NCBI GenBank assembly: GCA_049522565.1
Contig: JBEKNT010000021.1
Coordinates: forward strand, 1 to 30,296
Direction: 5' to 3'
From: JASHVB01 sp049522565
GTDB taxonomy: Bacteria > Pseudomonadota > Alphaproteobacteria > Acetobacterales > Acetobacteraceae
DNA length: 30,296 nt
Part shown: in pieces, positions 8,001-15,766 of the stretch
How the letters are laid out: the number at the start of each line of letters is the position of its first letter
How positions within the stretch are numbered: the first letter of the stretch is position 1
Program-made: the position numbers and the translations under genes
Notes under the pieces: model-generated
Database searches by the model: none
The model's input: only the letters and a program-made list of their open reading frames with translations
Told to the model about the DNA's origin: nothing

Positions 8001-8313
8001 ACGGCTACTCCCCCCGCTGAAGCGCTACTGCCAAGCACGTGCGGCAACAGCCAGAATCGGTCGGCTCATCGGGGGCAGGATAGCCATGTGCCTCGCTGGG
8101 CGCTAGGCGGCGACGGCAAGGAAGTGTCACAGCGCGGTTATCCTCTCCCGCGGCGCGGGGTTGAGTCGGGAAGCGGATCGAGGCGCCGCGCAGCGGCGGG
8201 TGCGGGTACGGGTGCCGCGGCGCCTCTTGGCCAACGTCGTGTCCACCACCGCGGCGTATCCCGCCTCCACCCCCGTATCCAAGCTCCGACTGCCTCCCCG
8301 CGTTGCCGGCCGG
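8001..8313. other. intergenic region between bamA and the hydrolase gene
   Basis: No convincing gene is present. A short ctctcccgcggcgcgggg block lies near 8144-8161, and a perfect 11-bp inverted repeat at 8180-8190/8216-8226 (25-base loop) may help end transcription of the upstream minus-strand hydrolase gene. The bamA promoter should be here, but no clear -35/-10 pair was recognised. Confidence 0.5.
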
Positions 8314-8976
8314 TTATCGCGGCAGGAACGGATTGCTGCGCCGCTCGGCCCCGATGGTGGAGCCCGGGCCGTGGCCGCACAGGAACTGCAGATCGTCGCC
8401 GAGGGGCAGCAGCTTGCCGGTAATGGCGGCGATCAGTGCGGCGTGGTCGCCGTACGGAAAATCGGTGCGGCCGACCGAGCCCTGGAACAGCACGTCGCCA
8501 ACCAGCGCGAAGCGGGCGGCATGGTTGACGAAAACGATGTGGCCCGGGGTGTGGCCCGGGCAGTGCAACACGTCGAAGCGGTGGGTGCCCAGGGTGACGG
8601 CATCGCCCTCGTGCAGCCATTGGTCGGGGGTGACGTTGCGGGCGGCGAAGCCGAAGCCGCTGGCCTGCGCCTCGATGCCCTGCAGCAGGAAGCGGTCGCG
8701 TTCGTCGGGGCCTTCGATCGGAACGGTTTCCGGGTCGCCGGCGCGCTCGCGCAAGGCGGTTGCCAGTTCGGCTGCGCCACCGGCGTGGTCGAGGTGGCCG
8801 TGGGTGAGCAGGATGCGCTCGACGGTGACGCCGGTTTGGTCGATGGCGGCGAGGATGCGGTCCACGTCGCCGCCAGGATCGACCACCAGGGCGTGCTTGG
8901 ACGCGTCATCCCACAGGATGGCGCAGTTCTGCTGGAAGGGGGTGACCGGGATCACCGCGCCGCGAAGGTTTGCCAT
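8314..8976 (-). CDS. glyoxalase II-like MBL-fold hydrolase
   Basis: A 220-residue metallo-beta-lactamase-fold hydrolase. The dinuclear metal motif T-H-G-H-L-D-H-A-G is followed by H-C-P-G-H-T-P-G-H, then G-D-V-L-F and a late C-G-H-G-P-G-S histidine. This arrangement is that of the glyoxalase II-related, YcbL-like group that hydrolyses S-lactoylglutathione or similar thioesters. The shorter length compared with full GloB (about 255) argues for the YcbL-like group. The start at 8976 is favoured because AGGA lies eight bases upstream and the protein then opens directly into the first beta strand; upstream ATG codons would add a non-conserved leader. It is a single-gene unit with no informative neighbours. 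Confidence 0.85.
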   Translation of the reverse strand: MANLRGAVIPVTPFQQNCAILWDDASKHALVVDPGGDVDRILAAIDQTGVTVERILLTHGHLDHAGGAAELATALRERAGDPETVPIEGPDERDRFLLQGIEAQASGFGFAARNVTPDQWLHEGDAVTLGTHRFDVLHCPGHTPGHIVFVNHAARFALVGDVLFQGSVGRTDFPYGDHAALIAAITGKLLPLGDDLQFLCGHGPGSTIGAERRSNPFLPR

Positions 8977-9051
8977 GGGAGCGTTCCTGCCGGGATTTTC
9001 CGAGGCTGTCACGCCCTGCTGTGGCGCCGAGGACCCCAAGACCTGGTCGAA

Positions 9052-9398
9052 GTGCGCGTCGTGCACGCGGACAGCTCCAGGGAGACGGTCGCATTACCGC
9101 CCGCGGCGGCCGGGATGGTCGCGGACCTCCTGGCGCGGCTCTCCGCGTCCGGCACTGTGGCGTTGCTGGCCGAGGATGCCGCGGTGTCGCCGGAGGATGC
9201 CGCCGCGATCCTGGGCATGTCGCGCCCCTGGTGCGGCGAAGCATGGACGCCGGCGCGCTGCCGTTCCGCCGTGCCGGCGCACACCGCCGGCTGCGGCGCG
9301 CGGACGTTATGGAGACGGAACGCCATGGGGCGTCGATGCGGGCCGCCCTGGATGACTTGCCGGCGGACAAGGACGAGGTGGCCGCGCACGGCCTCTGA
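9052..9398 (+). pseudogene. frameshifted excisionase-type HTH antitoxin
   Basis: The first part (9052 to about 9227) encodes a segment ending in S-P-E-D-A-A-A-I-L-G-M-S-R-P. This is the start of an excisionase-type winged helix used by antitoxins that pair with PIN toxins. The logical continuation (L-V-R-R-S-M-D-A-G-A-L-P-F-R-R, then H-R-R-L-R, to the stop at 9398) is in another frame, beginning at 9228. One base appears to be missing at about 9225-9228. The only plausible starts are GTG codons at 9052 and 9061. The C-terminus (A-A-L-D-D-L-P-A-D, ending H-G-L) matches the end of such antitoxins as I recall them. A truncated PIN toxin follows directly, so the whole module has decayed. Confidence 0.6.
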
Positions 9399-9420
9399 GG
9401 GCGAGGCGCGATCGCCGCCC

Positions 9421-9567
9421 AGCGTCCTTTACGACGCGAACCTGCGGTATCCCTTCCCTCTGCGAAGCCTGTTCGTCCCGATCGGTGTGAACCATAGCGT
9501 GGCGCCGCGCCGGACGGATGCGATCCACGACGAATGGATCGAGAGCCGGTGCGCGGCCAACGGGTGA
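9421..9567 (+). pseudogene. truncated PIN-domain toxin remnant
   Basis: An open stretch of about 48 residues reads V-L-Y-D-A-N-L-R-Y-P, then P-L-R-S-L-F, then R-R-T-D-A-I-H-D-E-W-I-E. This matches the beginning of PIN-domain toxins of the kind that pair with excisionase-type antitoxins, including the first catalytic aspartate. There is no ATG or GTG in place, and a stop follows at 9565 where an intact toxin would continue for about 130 more residues. A different gene begins on the other strand 37 bp later, so the rest is deleted. Identification rests on recall of the family and the preceding antitoxin relic. Confidence 0.55.
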
Positions 9568-9604
9568 GAACCCGTTCGCAACAGGTGCTCGGGCGCCCCT
9601 CGCC

Positions 9605-9970
9605 TCAATCACCCACCGAACCTGCCAGCCGCATCTGTTCCGCCTGGACCCAGGTCTTGACGGGCCTGACGAAGTTCAGTGCGGCCCGCAACGACGGGCA
9701 GCGCGCGATGTCCTCGCTCTCCTTCGCGGACAGCACGAGCCAGGAGTCGTTGCTATGTGGCGGACGGATGAAGTACAGACGCTGACCGGTGGAAGCGCGC
9801 GAGATCACGATCCGGCGATAGATGGCGGGATCATCGCTGCGGCGCTCACTCACGAAGGCAGCAACATCATCCACTTCGGTTGCCCACACGCGCAGGGTTT
9901 CGCGCTCGCCGTCCGTCAGAGGCCGCGGCGGGAAGGTCATGAGCACATGGGTCATACGATCGGTCGGCAT
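9605..9970 (-). CDS. hypothetical protein, 121 residues
   Basis: Not recognised. The predicted soluble protein is acidic in its middle (V-D-D-V-A-A-F-V-S-E-R-R), has a beta-rich centre (R-R-I-V-I-S-R, R-L-Y-F-I-R) and ends in a helical region. There is no signal peptide or membrane segment. Starts at 9970 or 9955 are both possible; neither has a good ribosome binding site. It lies between the toxin-antitoxin relic and another small gene in a patch of less GC-biased sequence, suggesting an accessory region. Coding status is moderately supported by length and a normal amino acid mix. Confidence 0.55.
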   Translation of the reverse strand: MPTDRMTHVLMTFPPRPLTDGERETLRVWATEVDDVAAFVSERRSDDPAIYRRIVISRASTGQRLYFIRPPHSNDSWLVLSAKESEDIARCPSLRAALNFVRPVKTWVQAEQMRLAGSVGD

Positions 9971-10065
9971 TGCTCACCGTAAGAAGCGACGAATCGCATG
10001 TTCGCATAAGGGCGATTGCAAAAAAGCTTCATGGCCGCTGCGCTATGTGTGGCTGGGACGCCGTC

Positions 10066-10311
10066 CTAGCCGTCTGGGGGCGCCCCGCCAGGCAACGGCA
10101 TATGCGAGGTCGTGGGATCCGCCGCGGCAGGCTTCTTCATCACCACGAAGCCCGATCGCTCCAAGTGCCGCAACAGCCGATCCGCGGTAATGCGCGCCAT
10201 CACATCGTCGGCATGATGCACGCGTTTCCGCCCCTCATACCGGAGCGCAAAAGACAGGGTCTCCGCGATTTCATCGGGAGTGGCGGGCCGGAGCCGGGCT
10301 GCGTCGGGCAT
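10066..10311 (-). CDS. small conserved hypothetical protein with LexA box upstream
   Basis: An 81-residue protein of a type I recall as widespread and uncharacterised in alphaproteobacteria. It has a helical core L-S-F-A-L-R-Y-E-G-R-K-R-V-H-H-A-D and a second helix pair R-I-T-A-D-R-L-L-R-H-L-E-R-S-G-F-V-V-M-K-K-P, followed by a disordered proline- and glycine-rich tail. There is no export signal. A perfect GTTC-N7-GTTC site lies 24 bp upstream of the ATG, so repression by LexA and induction by DNA damage are likely. No DNA repair gene is adjacent. The function is unknown. Confidence 0.65.
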   Translation of the reverse strand: MPDAARLRPATPDEIAETLSFALRYEGRKRVHHADDVMARITADRLLRHLERSGFVVMKKPAAADPTTSHMPLPGGAPPDG

Positions 10312-10335
10312 GGCGGGACGCTATCGTCCATGCGT

Positions 10336-10350
10336 GAACATAGCAAGAAC
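10336..10350 (-). promoter_or_regulatory. LexA (SOS) box of the alphaproteobacterial type
   Basis: Read on the minus strand the site is GTTC-TTGCTAT-GTTC, an exact match to the alphaproteobacterial LexA consensus GTTC-N7-GTTC. It sits 24 bp upstream of the start codon at 10311, the position expected for a repressor overlapping the promoter. A chance match of eight fixed bases in 30 kb is quite possible; the placement in a short intergenic gap directly before a gene is what supports it. Confidence 0.55.
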
Positions 10351-10521
10351 AACATAGCTCGGACCGCCGGCTGGCCGGGAGTTTCGTCCGTGTGCCACCA
10401 TGTGCCATGCCATCGGCGAATGCCATCGTTGACTGGAAGACACAGCCTCGTTTAATGGCCAGTGTGGCGACCGCGCATGCAACGCAAGCTGCACGCCTGC
10501 ACTGGCGGGGAGCAGGTCCAG

Positions 10522-11136
10522 ATGTCCGACAACACAGTACCCAAGTACGGCTGGGTGACGGATCCACCGGTCATGTTCGTCGAATGGGGAGAAGTCGCCG
10601 AGCGGGTCAAGACTTTCCAGACCAATATCGGTAACTGGGGCGCGGTCGGCGGGGGCACGGATTTGGCCACGCGCCTCAACGCGCACCGCGGAGGGGCGAA
10701 CTTCATCGCGGACCTGATCGTCAAAAAACTCAGCAATCCATTGACCCCCGTGTTCGAATACCGCGTGGCCGGTCACCCGATCGCGCTGATGCAACTCAAC
10801 ATGCAAGGCATGGAGGGCATGCTGGAGATCAAGAACGTGGCGTCGCATCCGGGATCGGAAGGCGCCGGCGGCATCATGATCGAATACGCCCTGAACAAGG
10901 TCGGCTCGTACAATACCCAGATGCAGCAACATGCGCAGAGGAACGCCTACGAGCCCGGCTTCCTGTTCCTAGAGTCGCTCGACGACAACTCCACCGCGGC
11001 ATATGTCGCGCTCGGTTTCGAATTGGTGGGCGGCAAGGAGATGGTGCTGAACGCCGCGAAATCCTCGAAATGGTCGCAATCGGGGGGCAAGTGGCGCCTG
11101 GTGGGCAAGCCTCCCAATTATCTGGCCACCACGTGA
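10522..11136 (+). CDS. GNAT-fold acetyltransferase-like protein
   Basis: A 204-residue cytoplasmic protein. Residues about 95-185 have the GNAT layout. A strand (L-E-I-K-N-V-A-S-H-P) leads to a pyrophosphate-binding-like loop, S-E-G-A-G-G-I-M-I, then a helix (I-E-Y-A-L-N-K-V). Later L-E-S-L-D-D-N-S-T-A-A-Y-V-A-L-G-F resembles motif B with its Asn, Ala-Tyr and Gly-Phe. The acetyl-CoA loop is atypical (G-A-G-G rather than R/Q-x-x-G-x-G/A), so activity is uncertain. The ATG at 10522 is chosen, with AGG six bases upstream; codons before it look non-coding. It stands alone with richer Asn, Gln and Lys than its neighbours, fitting an accessory gene. Confidence 0.65.
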   Translation: MSDNTVPKYGWVTDPPVMFVEWGEVAERVKTFQTNIGNWGAVGGGTDLATRLNAHRGGANFIADLIVKKLSNPLTPVFEYRVAGHPIALMQLNMQGMEGMLEIKNVASHPGSEGAGGIMIEYALNKVGSYNTQMQQHAQRNAYEPGFLFLESLDDNSTAAYVALGFELVGGKEMVLNAAKSSKWSQSGGKWRLVGKPPNYLATT

Positions 11137-11205
11137 CCATTGTCGCACGCATCGGCAGCACGCGCCCGCGCCATCCCCGGTTTCAGCTCAGGCCGACGAT
11201 GGTGC

Positions 11206-12186
11206 CTAATGCAGGCTCGGCGTCTTCAGGAACCGCGCGCGATCGCCCGACCGGACGGTAATTCCGACCGGCCCGCCCTCCCGCAGCAACCGCAGCCGCA
11301 CCTCGGCGCCGGCACTGCCAGCGGCCCAGACGCGCCGCCATAGCCCGGCCAGGTCCGGCACCTCCTCGTCGTTCACCGCCAGAATCCGGTCGCCTTGTCG
11401 CACCCCGGCTTGTTCCGCCGGGCCGTTATCGGCCAGGCCGCCGACCACGATGGCCTCGTCCGCCTCCATCTCGGTCGCGTACATCCCCAGCCACGGCCGC
11501 GCCGGCCGGTTCACCCGCCCATAGGTGGTCAGGTCCTTCATGATCGGCGCCAGCAGCCCGATCGGCACCACCATATTCATGTCCAGGCGGCGCCCCTTGC
11601 GGTCCCCCTGCTGGAGGATCAGCGAGCCGATACCCAGCAGCTTGCCGTCGCCGCCGATCAGCCCGCCGCCGCCCCAGAACGGATGCGCCGGCGCGGTGAA
11701 GAATGCGTCGTCCAGCACATACTCCCAGTAGCCGGCGAATTCCTGCCGCCCGACCAGCTTGGTCTCGATCGAGTGGTGCCGCCCGCCGCCGGCGGCGAAC
11801 ACCATCGTGTCCCCCACCTTCACCGCGTCCGAATCGCCCAGCTCCAGCACCGGCAGATCGAGCCGGCCCAACGCCTGCACCAGGCCGAACCCGGTCTCCT
11901 GGTCATAGGCCAGGGCGTGCCCAGCCACCGCGCGCTTGTCGTTCGAGGTGATCCAGATCGTCTCGGCCTCGGTGATCAGGTAGCCGATGGTGGCGATCAG
12001 GCCCTTGTCGTTGATGACCACCCCCGAGCCGGCCCGCTCGGTGCCGAGCGTGTTGGCAGTGAAGGCGTCCGCGGGAACGTAGGTCTTCAGGCTCACCACC
12101 GCATTCAGCGCGCGCTCCAGGTCGAAGGAGTAATCGTCCGGATCGGGCTGTAGATTGGGCGGGATTTCCCAGTCCTGGTTTTTCAT
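11206..12186 (-). CDS. HtrA/DegP-like S1C pseudoprotease with PDZ domain
   Basis: A 326-residue protein with a trypsin-like fold of the HtrA family (about 25-215) and a C-terminal PDZ domain (about 230-318, with P-W-L-G-M and R-Q-G-D-R-I-L-A-V). All three catalytic positions are replaced. The His site reads I-G-Y-L-I (Y69), the Asp site reads E-T-G-F-G (99-100), and the Ser site reads W-G-G-G-G-L, with G172 where G-N-S-G-G-P-L is expected. It should bind peptides but not cleave them. There is no signal peptide from the ATG at 12186, so a cytoplasmic location is implied. Upstream ATG/GTG starts lack support. I recall related proteins in other alphaproteobacteria with the same losses, so the inactive form may be conserved. 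It is divergent from the phosphoketolase gene. Confidence 0.85.
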   Translation of the reverse strand: MKNQDWEIPPNLQPDPDDYSFDLERALNAVVSLKTYVPADAFTANTLGTERAGSGVVINDKGLIATIGYLITEAETIWITSNDKRAVAGHALAYDQETGFGLVQALGRLDLPVLELGDSDAVKVGDTMVFAAGGGRHHSIETKLVGRQEFAGYWEYVLDDAFFTAPAHPFWGGGGLIGGDGKLLGIGSLILQQGDRKGRRLDMNMVVPIGLLAPIMKDLTTYGRVNRPARPWLGMYATEMEADEAIVVGGLADNGPAEQAGVRQGDRILAVNDEEVPDLAGLWRRVWAAGSAGAEVRLRLLREGGPVGITVRSGDRARFLKTPSLH

Positions 12187-12385
12187 GCCTCGGCGTCTTC
12201 CCTGCATCGTCCATGCCCCCGGACTTGAGACGTGACCCGGGGGTCCCCCCGACATCCACCGTAGGGCGGATCGCGAGAACAGTATATCGGAGCTTTGCTC
12301 CGCAACGCCAACGCCCCACGTAAAAGCGGAACGCGATCGCCGCCGGGGCGTTCGCCGCCTGCCGCCACCACCGAAAGAGGGTCAC

Positions 12386-14773
12386 ATGCACCAGAGCAGC
12401 CCGCAGCGCCCTGCCGCCAAGAAGCTGGACGAAGCGCTCCTGCGCCGGATGGACCTGTGGTGGCGCGCCGCCAACTACCTGTCGGTCGGCCAGATCTACC
12501 TGCTCGCCAATCCCCTGCTGCGCGAGCCGCTCGCCCACGACCACATCAAGCGGCGATTGCTCGGGCATTTCGGCACCACGCCCGGGCTGAACTTCGTTTG
12601 GGTGCATCTCAACCGGCTGATCCGCGCGCGCGACCTCAATGTGATCTTCATCGCCGGCCCCGGCCACGGTGCGCCCGGATTGCTCGCCAGCACCTGGCTG
12701 GAGGGCAGCTATAGCGAGCTGTATCCGAAGGTGTCGCAGGACGCCGATGGCATCCTGCACCTGTTCCGCCAGTTCTCCTTTCCAGGCGGCGTGCCGAGCC
12801 ATGCCGCGCCGGAGACGCCGGGCTCGATCCACGAAGGCGGCGAGCTCGGCTACTCGCTGTCGCACGCGTTCGGCGCCGCGTTCGACAACCCGGACCTGCT
12901 GGTCGCCTGCGTGGTCGGCGACGGCGAGGCCGAGACCGGGCCGCTGGCCACCTCCTGGCACGGCAACAAGTTCCTCAATCCGGCGACCGACGGCGCGGTG
13001 CTGCCGATCCTGCACCTGAATGGCTACAAGATCGCCAACCCGACCATCCTGGCGCGGATCGAGTCCGACGAACTGCGCAACTTCCTGGAGAGCAACGGCT
13101 GGGCCCCGATCTATGTCGAGGGCGACGAGCCGGCGGCGATGCACCAGCTCATGGCCGCCGCGCTGGACGAGGCAGCTTCGTCGATCGCCGCCATCCAGCA
13201 GCGTGCCCGGGCCGGCGACGCCGCAGCGGCCGAGCGGCCGCGCTGGCCGATGATCGTGTTGCGCTCGCCGAAGGGCTGGACCTGCCCCAAGGAGCTGGAC
13301 GGACTGCAACTCGAGGGTACCTGGCGCGCCCACCAGGTGCCGATCCCCGACACCTCGACGCCGGCGCATCTCGCGTTGCTGGAAGCGTGGATGCGGTCCT
13401 ACCGGCCGGAGGAATTGTTCGACGACGCCGGCCGGCCGATCGCTGACATCACCGGCCTGGCACCCGGCGGCGCCCGCCGCATGGGCGCCAATCCGCACAC
13501 CAATGGCGGCGTCGTGCGCCCGCTGCGCATGCCGGATTTTGCTGCCCACGCCGTTGCGGTGCCCTCGCCCGGAGCGGTGGACGGCGACGCGACGCATGTC
13601 ATGGGCGAGTTCCTGCGCGACGTGATGCAGCGCAATCGCGACCTGCACAATTTCCGGGTGTTCGGGCCGGACGAGACCGCCTCCAACCGCTTGCAGGCAC
13701 TGTTCGCGGTCACCGACCGCACCTGGCTCGCGCGGCGCATACCGGGCGACGACCACCTGTCGCCCGATGGGCGCGTGATGGAGATCCTCAGCGAGCACAC
13801 CTGCCAGGGGTGGCTGGAAGGCTATCTGCTCACCGGCCGCCACGGCTTGTTCAACTGCTACGAGGCGTTCGTGCACATCGTCGATTCGATGTTCAACCAG
13901 CACGCCAAATGGCTGGAGAACGCTGCCGCCGTTCCCTGGCGCCGTCCGATCGCGTCGTTGAACTACCTGCTCACCTCGCATGTCTGGCGGCAGGAGCATA
14001 ACGGTTTCAGCCATCAGGACCCGGGCTTCATCGACCACGTGATGAACAAGAAGCCGCAATTCGTGCGCGTCTATCTGCCGCCCGACGCCAACACCCTGCT
14101 CTGGGTCACCGACCACTGCCTGCGGAGCTGGAACTGCGTCAACGTCATCGTCGCCGGCAAGCAGCCGTCACCCCAATGGCTGGATATGCCAGCGGCGATC
14201 CGCCACTGCACCGAGGGCGTCGGCATCTGGGAATGGGCGAGCAACGATGCCGGCGAGGAGCCGGACGTGGTGATGGCCTGCGCCGGTGACGTGCCGGCGC
14301 TGGAGACGCTCGCCGCGGTCGATCTGCTGCGTCGGCATTTGCCGAAGCTGCGGGTGCGCGTGGTGAACGTGGTCGATCTCTCGACACTGATGCCGCCGGA
14401 GCAACATCCGCATGGGTTGCCGAGCGCTGAGTTCGACGGGATCTTTACCAAGGACAAGCCGGTGATCTTCGCCTATCACGGCTATCCGTGGCTGATCCAC
14501 CGGCTGACCTACCGCCGCACCAACCACGACAATTTCCACGTGCACGGGTTCATGGAGGAGGGCACCACGACGACGCCGTTCGACATGACGGTGCTGAACC
14601 GGCTCGACCGGTTCCACCTGGCGGGCGCCGCGATCGACCGCGTGCCACGGCTGGGCGGCACGACAGCCTATGTAAAGCAGACGTTGCGCGAACGGCTGAT
14701 CGAGCATCGGCGTTACGTCGACCAGTACGGCATCGACATGCCGGAGATTCTGAATTGGCGGTGGGGGTCGTAA
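12386..14773 (+). CDS. xfp: phosphoketolase (xylulose 5-phosphate/fructose 6-phosphate)
   Basis: A 795-residue thiamine diphosphate enzyme. It splits xylulose 5-phosphate (often also fructose 6-phosphate) with phosphate into acetyl phosphate plus glyceraldehyde 3-phosphate (or erythrose 4-phosphate). The XFP N-terminal domain starts with W-W-R-A-A-N-Y-L-S-V-G-Q-I-Y-L. It has the G-P-G-H-G-A-P motif and an E-G-G-E-L-G-Y-S-L-S-H-A segment. The thiamine diphosphate motif G-D-G-E-A-E-T-G is followed by N-G-Y-K-I. The central and C-terminal domains are complete (E-H-N-G-F-S-H-Q-D-P-G-F; H-G-Y-P-W). GAGG lies six bases before the ATG. Phosphoketolase is typical of Acetobacteraceae sugar metabolism. 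No ackA or pta is adjacent in this window. Confidence 0.97.
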   Translation: MHQSSPQRPAAKKLDEALLRRMDLWWRAANYLSVGQIYLLANPLLREPLAHDHIKRRLLGHFGTTPGLNFVWVHLNRLIRARDLNVIFIAGPGHGAPGLLASTWLEGSYSELYPKVSQDADGILHLFRQFSFPGGVPSHAAPETPGSIHEGGELGYSLSHAFGAAFDNPDLLVACVVGDGEAETGPLATSWHGNKFLNPATDGAVLPILHLNGYKIANPTILARIESDELRNFLESNGWAPIYVEGDEPAAMHQLMAAALDEAASSIAAIQQRARAGDAAAAERPRWPMIVLRSPKGWTCPKELDGLQLEGTWRAHQVPIPDTSTPAHLALLEAWMRSYRPEELFDDAGRPIADITGLAPGGARRMGANPHTNGGVVRPLRMPDFAAHAVAVPSPGAVDGDATHVMGEFLRDVMQRNRDLHNFRVFGPDETASNRLQALFAVTDRTWLARRIPGDDHLSPDGRVMEILSEHTCQGWLEGYLLTGRHGLFNCYEAFVHIVDSMFNQHAKWLENAAAVPWRRPIASLNYLLTSHVWRQEHNGFSHQDPGFIDHVMNKKPQFVRVYLPPDANTLLWVTDHCLRSWNCVNVIVAGKQPSPQWLDMPAAIRHCTEGVGIWEWASNDAGEEPDVVMACAGDVPALETLAAVDLLRRHLPKLRVRVVNVVDLSTLMPPEQHPHGLPSAEFDGIFTKDKPVIFAYHGYPWLIHRLTYRRTNHDNFHVHGFMEEGTTTTPFDMTVLNRLDRFHLAGAAIDRVPRLGGTTAYVKQTLRERLIEHRRYVDQYGIDMPEILNWRWGS

Positions 14774-14801
14774 GCCTCTCCTGTTTTCGCGGGATGGGCT
14801 A

Positions 14802-15182
14802 ATGTCGGGCACGACCGGCCCGGGGAGTGCCGCGGTGGACGATGCGGATTTGACGACACGGTGGGAACTGCTGTGCGCAGCGGCGGTAACGCTGTTCAGT
14901 TTCTCCGGCGCCCTGATCATGCAGATGCCGCGCGAGGATCGCCGCACACTGTTCATCTTTCCGATTTTCCTGTCGGTTGTCGTGGGCGGCAGCCTCGCCG
15001 TGTTCGGCTTCGAAAACTTCGGCGCCAGGATGATCGCCGCGCCGGTCATCATTCCCGTACTGCTCGTCCTGCTGGCGCGCCGGGCCGCACCGGGTTGGCT
15101 GCTGACCGTGCTGAGCTACGTGACGCTCGTTGGTGCTGTGGTCTGCGCCGATCTTCTGCTGGACGCCTCGGTGTTCCGGTGA
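14802..15182 (+). CDS. small four-helix membrane protein
   Basis: A 126-residue protein not assigned to a family. Four hydrophobic segments are visible, about residues 22-42, 50-70, 76-92 and 98-118, separated by short charged loops (M-P-R-E-D-R-R-T between the first two; A-R-R-A-A-P between the third and fourth). The N-terminal 20 residues are soluble. It begins 28 bp after phosphoketolase on the same strand and could be co-transcribed. The cytoplasmic membrane is the likely location. The function cannot be inferred. Confidence 0.7.
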   Translation: MSGTTGPGSAAVDDADLTTRWELLCAAAVTLFSFSGALIMQMPREDRRTLFIFPIFLSVVVGGSLAVFGFENFGARMIAAPVIIPVLLVLLARRAAPGWLLTVLSYVTLVGAVVCADLLLDASVFR

Positions 15183-15265
15183 GCAGCGTTGCGTGACGAC
15201 CGCGTCGCCGGAGTTGTGCGACATCTGTGGTAGGGACAGGTTGCTGACCCGCGGAGAATCAGACC

Positions 15266-15733
15266 ATGGCCGACAAACGTCACACTTACTCGGTCCAGGT
15301 GGAATGGACCGGCAATCAGGGTTCCGGCACGTCGTCCTATCGCGCCTACTCCCGCGCCCATGAGATCTACGCGCCAGGCAAGCCGACCATCATGGGGTCT
15401 TCCGATACGAAGTTCCGGGGCGATGCCGCCCGATGGAATCCCGAGGAACTGCTGATCGCGTCGCTTTCGACATGCCATCAGCTTTGGTATCTGCATCTTT
15501 GTGCCGAGGCCGCCATCGTCGTGCAGGCCTATCGCGACGACGCTGTCGGCGTAATGGTCGAACAGCCTGACGGTACCGGGCAATTCGAGAGCGTGACCTT
15601 GCGGCCGCACGCAACGCTCGCGCCGGGTTCGGACGAAGCCACCGCGCGTCGGCTGCATGAGGACGCGGCCCGGATGTGCTTCATCGCCCGCTCGGTGTCG
15701 TTCCGCGTGGAGCACGAGCCGACGTTTTCGTAA
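15266..15733 (+). CDS. OsmC family protein
   Basis: A 155-residue protein of the OsmC/Ohr superfamily, small dimeric peroxidases that reduce organic hydroperoxides using a cysteine pair. The first cysteine lies in L-I-A-S-L-S-T-C-H-Q-L-W-Y-L-H, on the long central helix, and the second in A-A-R-M-C-F-I-A-R-S-V near the C-terminus; the spacing is that of the family. The N-terminal region (W-T-G-N-Q-G-S-G-T) and a Y-S-R-A-H-E-I segment fit the YhfA/OsmC-like subgroup rather than classical Ohr. GGAGA lies eight bases before the ATG. It is convergent with the aroKB fusion gene, with only 33 bp between stops. Confidence 0.9.
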   Translation: MADKRHTYSVQVEWTGNQGSGTSSYRAYSRAHEIYAPGKPTIMGSSDTKFRGDAARWNPEELLIASLSTCHQLWYLHLCAEAAIVVQAYRDDAVGVMVEQPDGTGQFESVTLRPHATLAPGSDEATARRLHEDAARMCFIARSVSFRVEHEPTFS

Positions 15734-15766
15734 GACCTCTCCTGCGGGAGCCGAAAAGGTTTACGA

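Noticed and set aside
10462..10521. Earlier start of the GNAT-like gene at 10462
   Set aside because: The extra 20 residues have no conserved look and no ribosome binding site, whereas the ATG at 10522 has AGG in place.
11903..14116. A 737-codon open frame antisense to phosphoketolase
   Set aside because: It mirrors the third-position GC bias of the phosphoketolase gene, has no recognisable domain, and most of it overlaps a certain gene.
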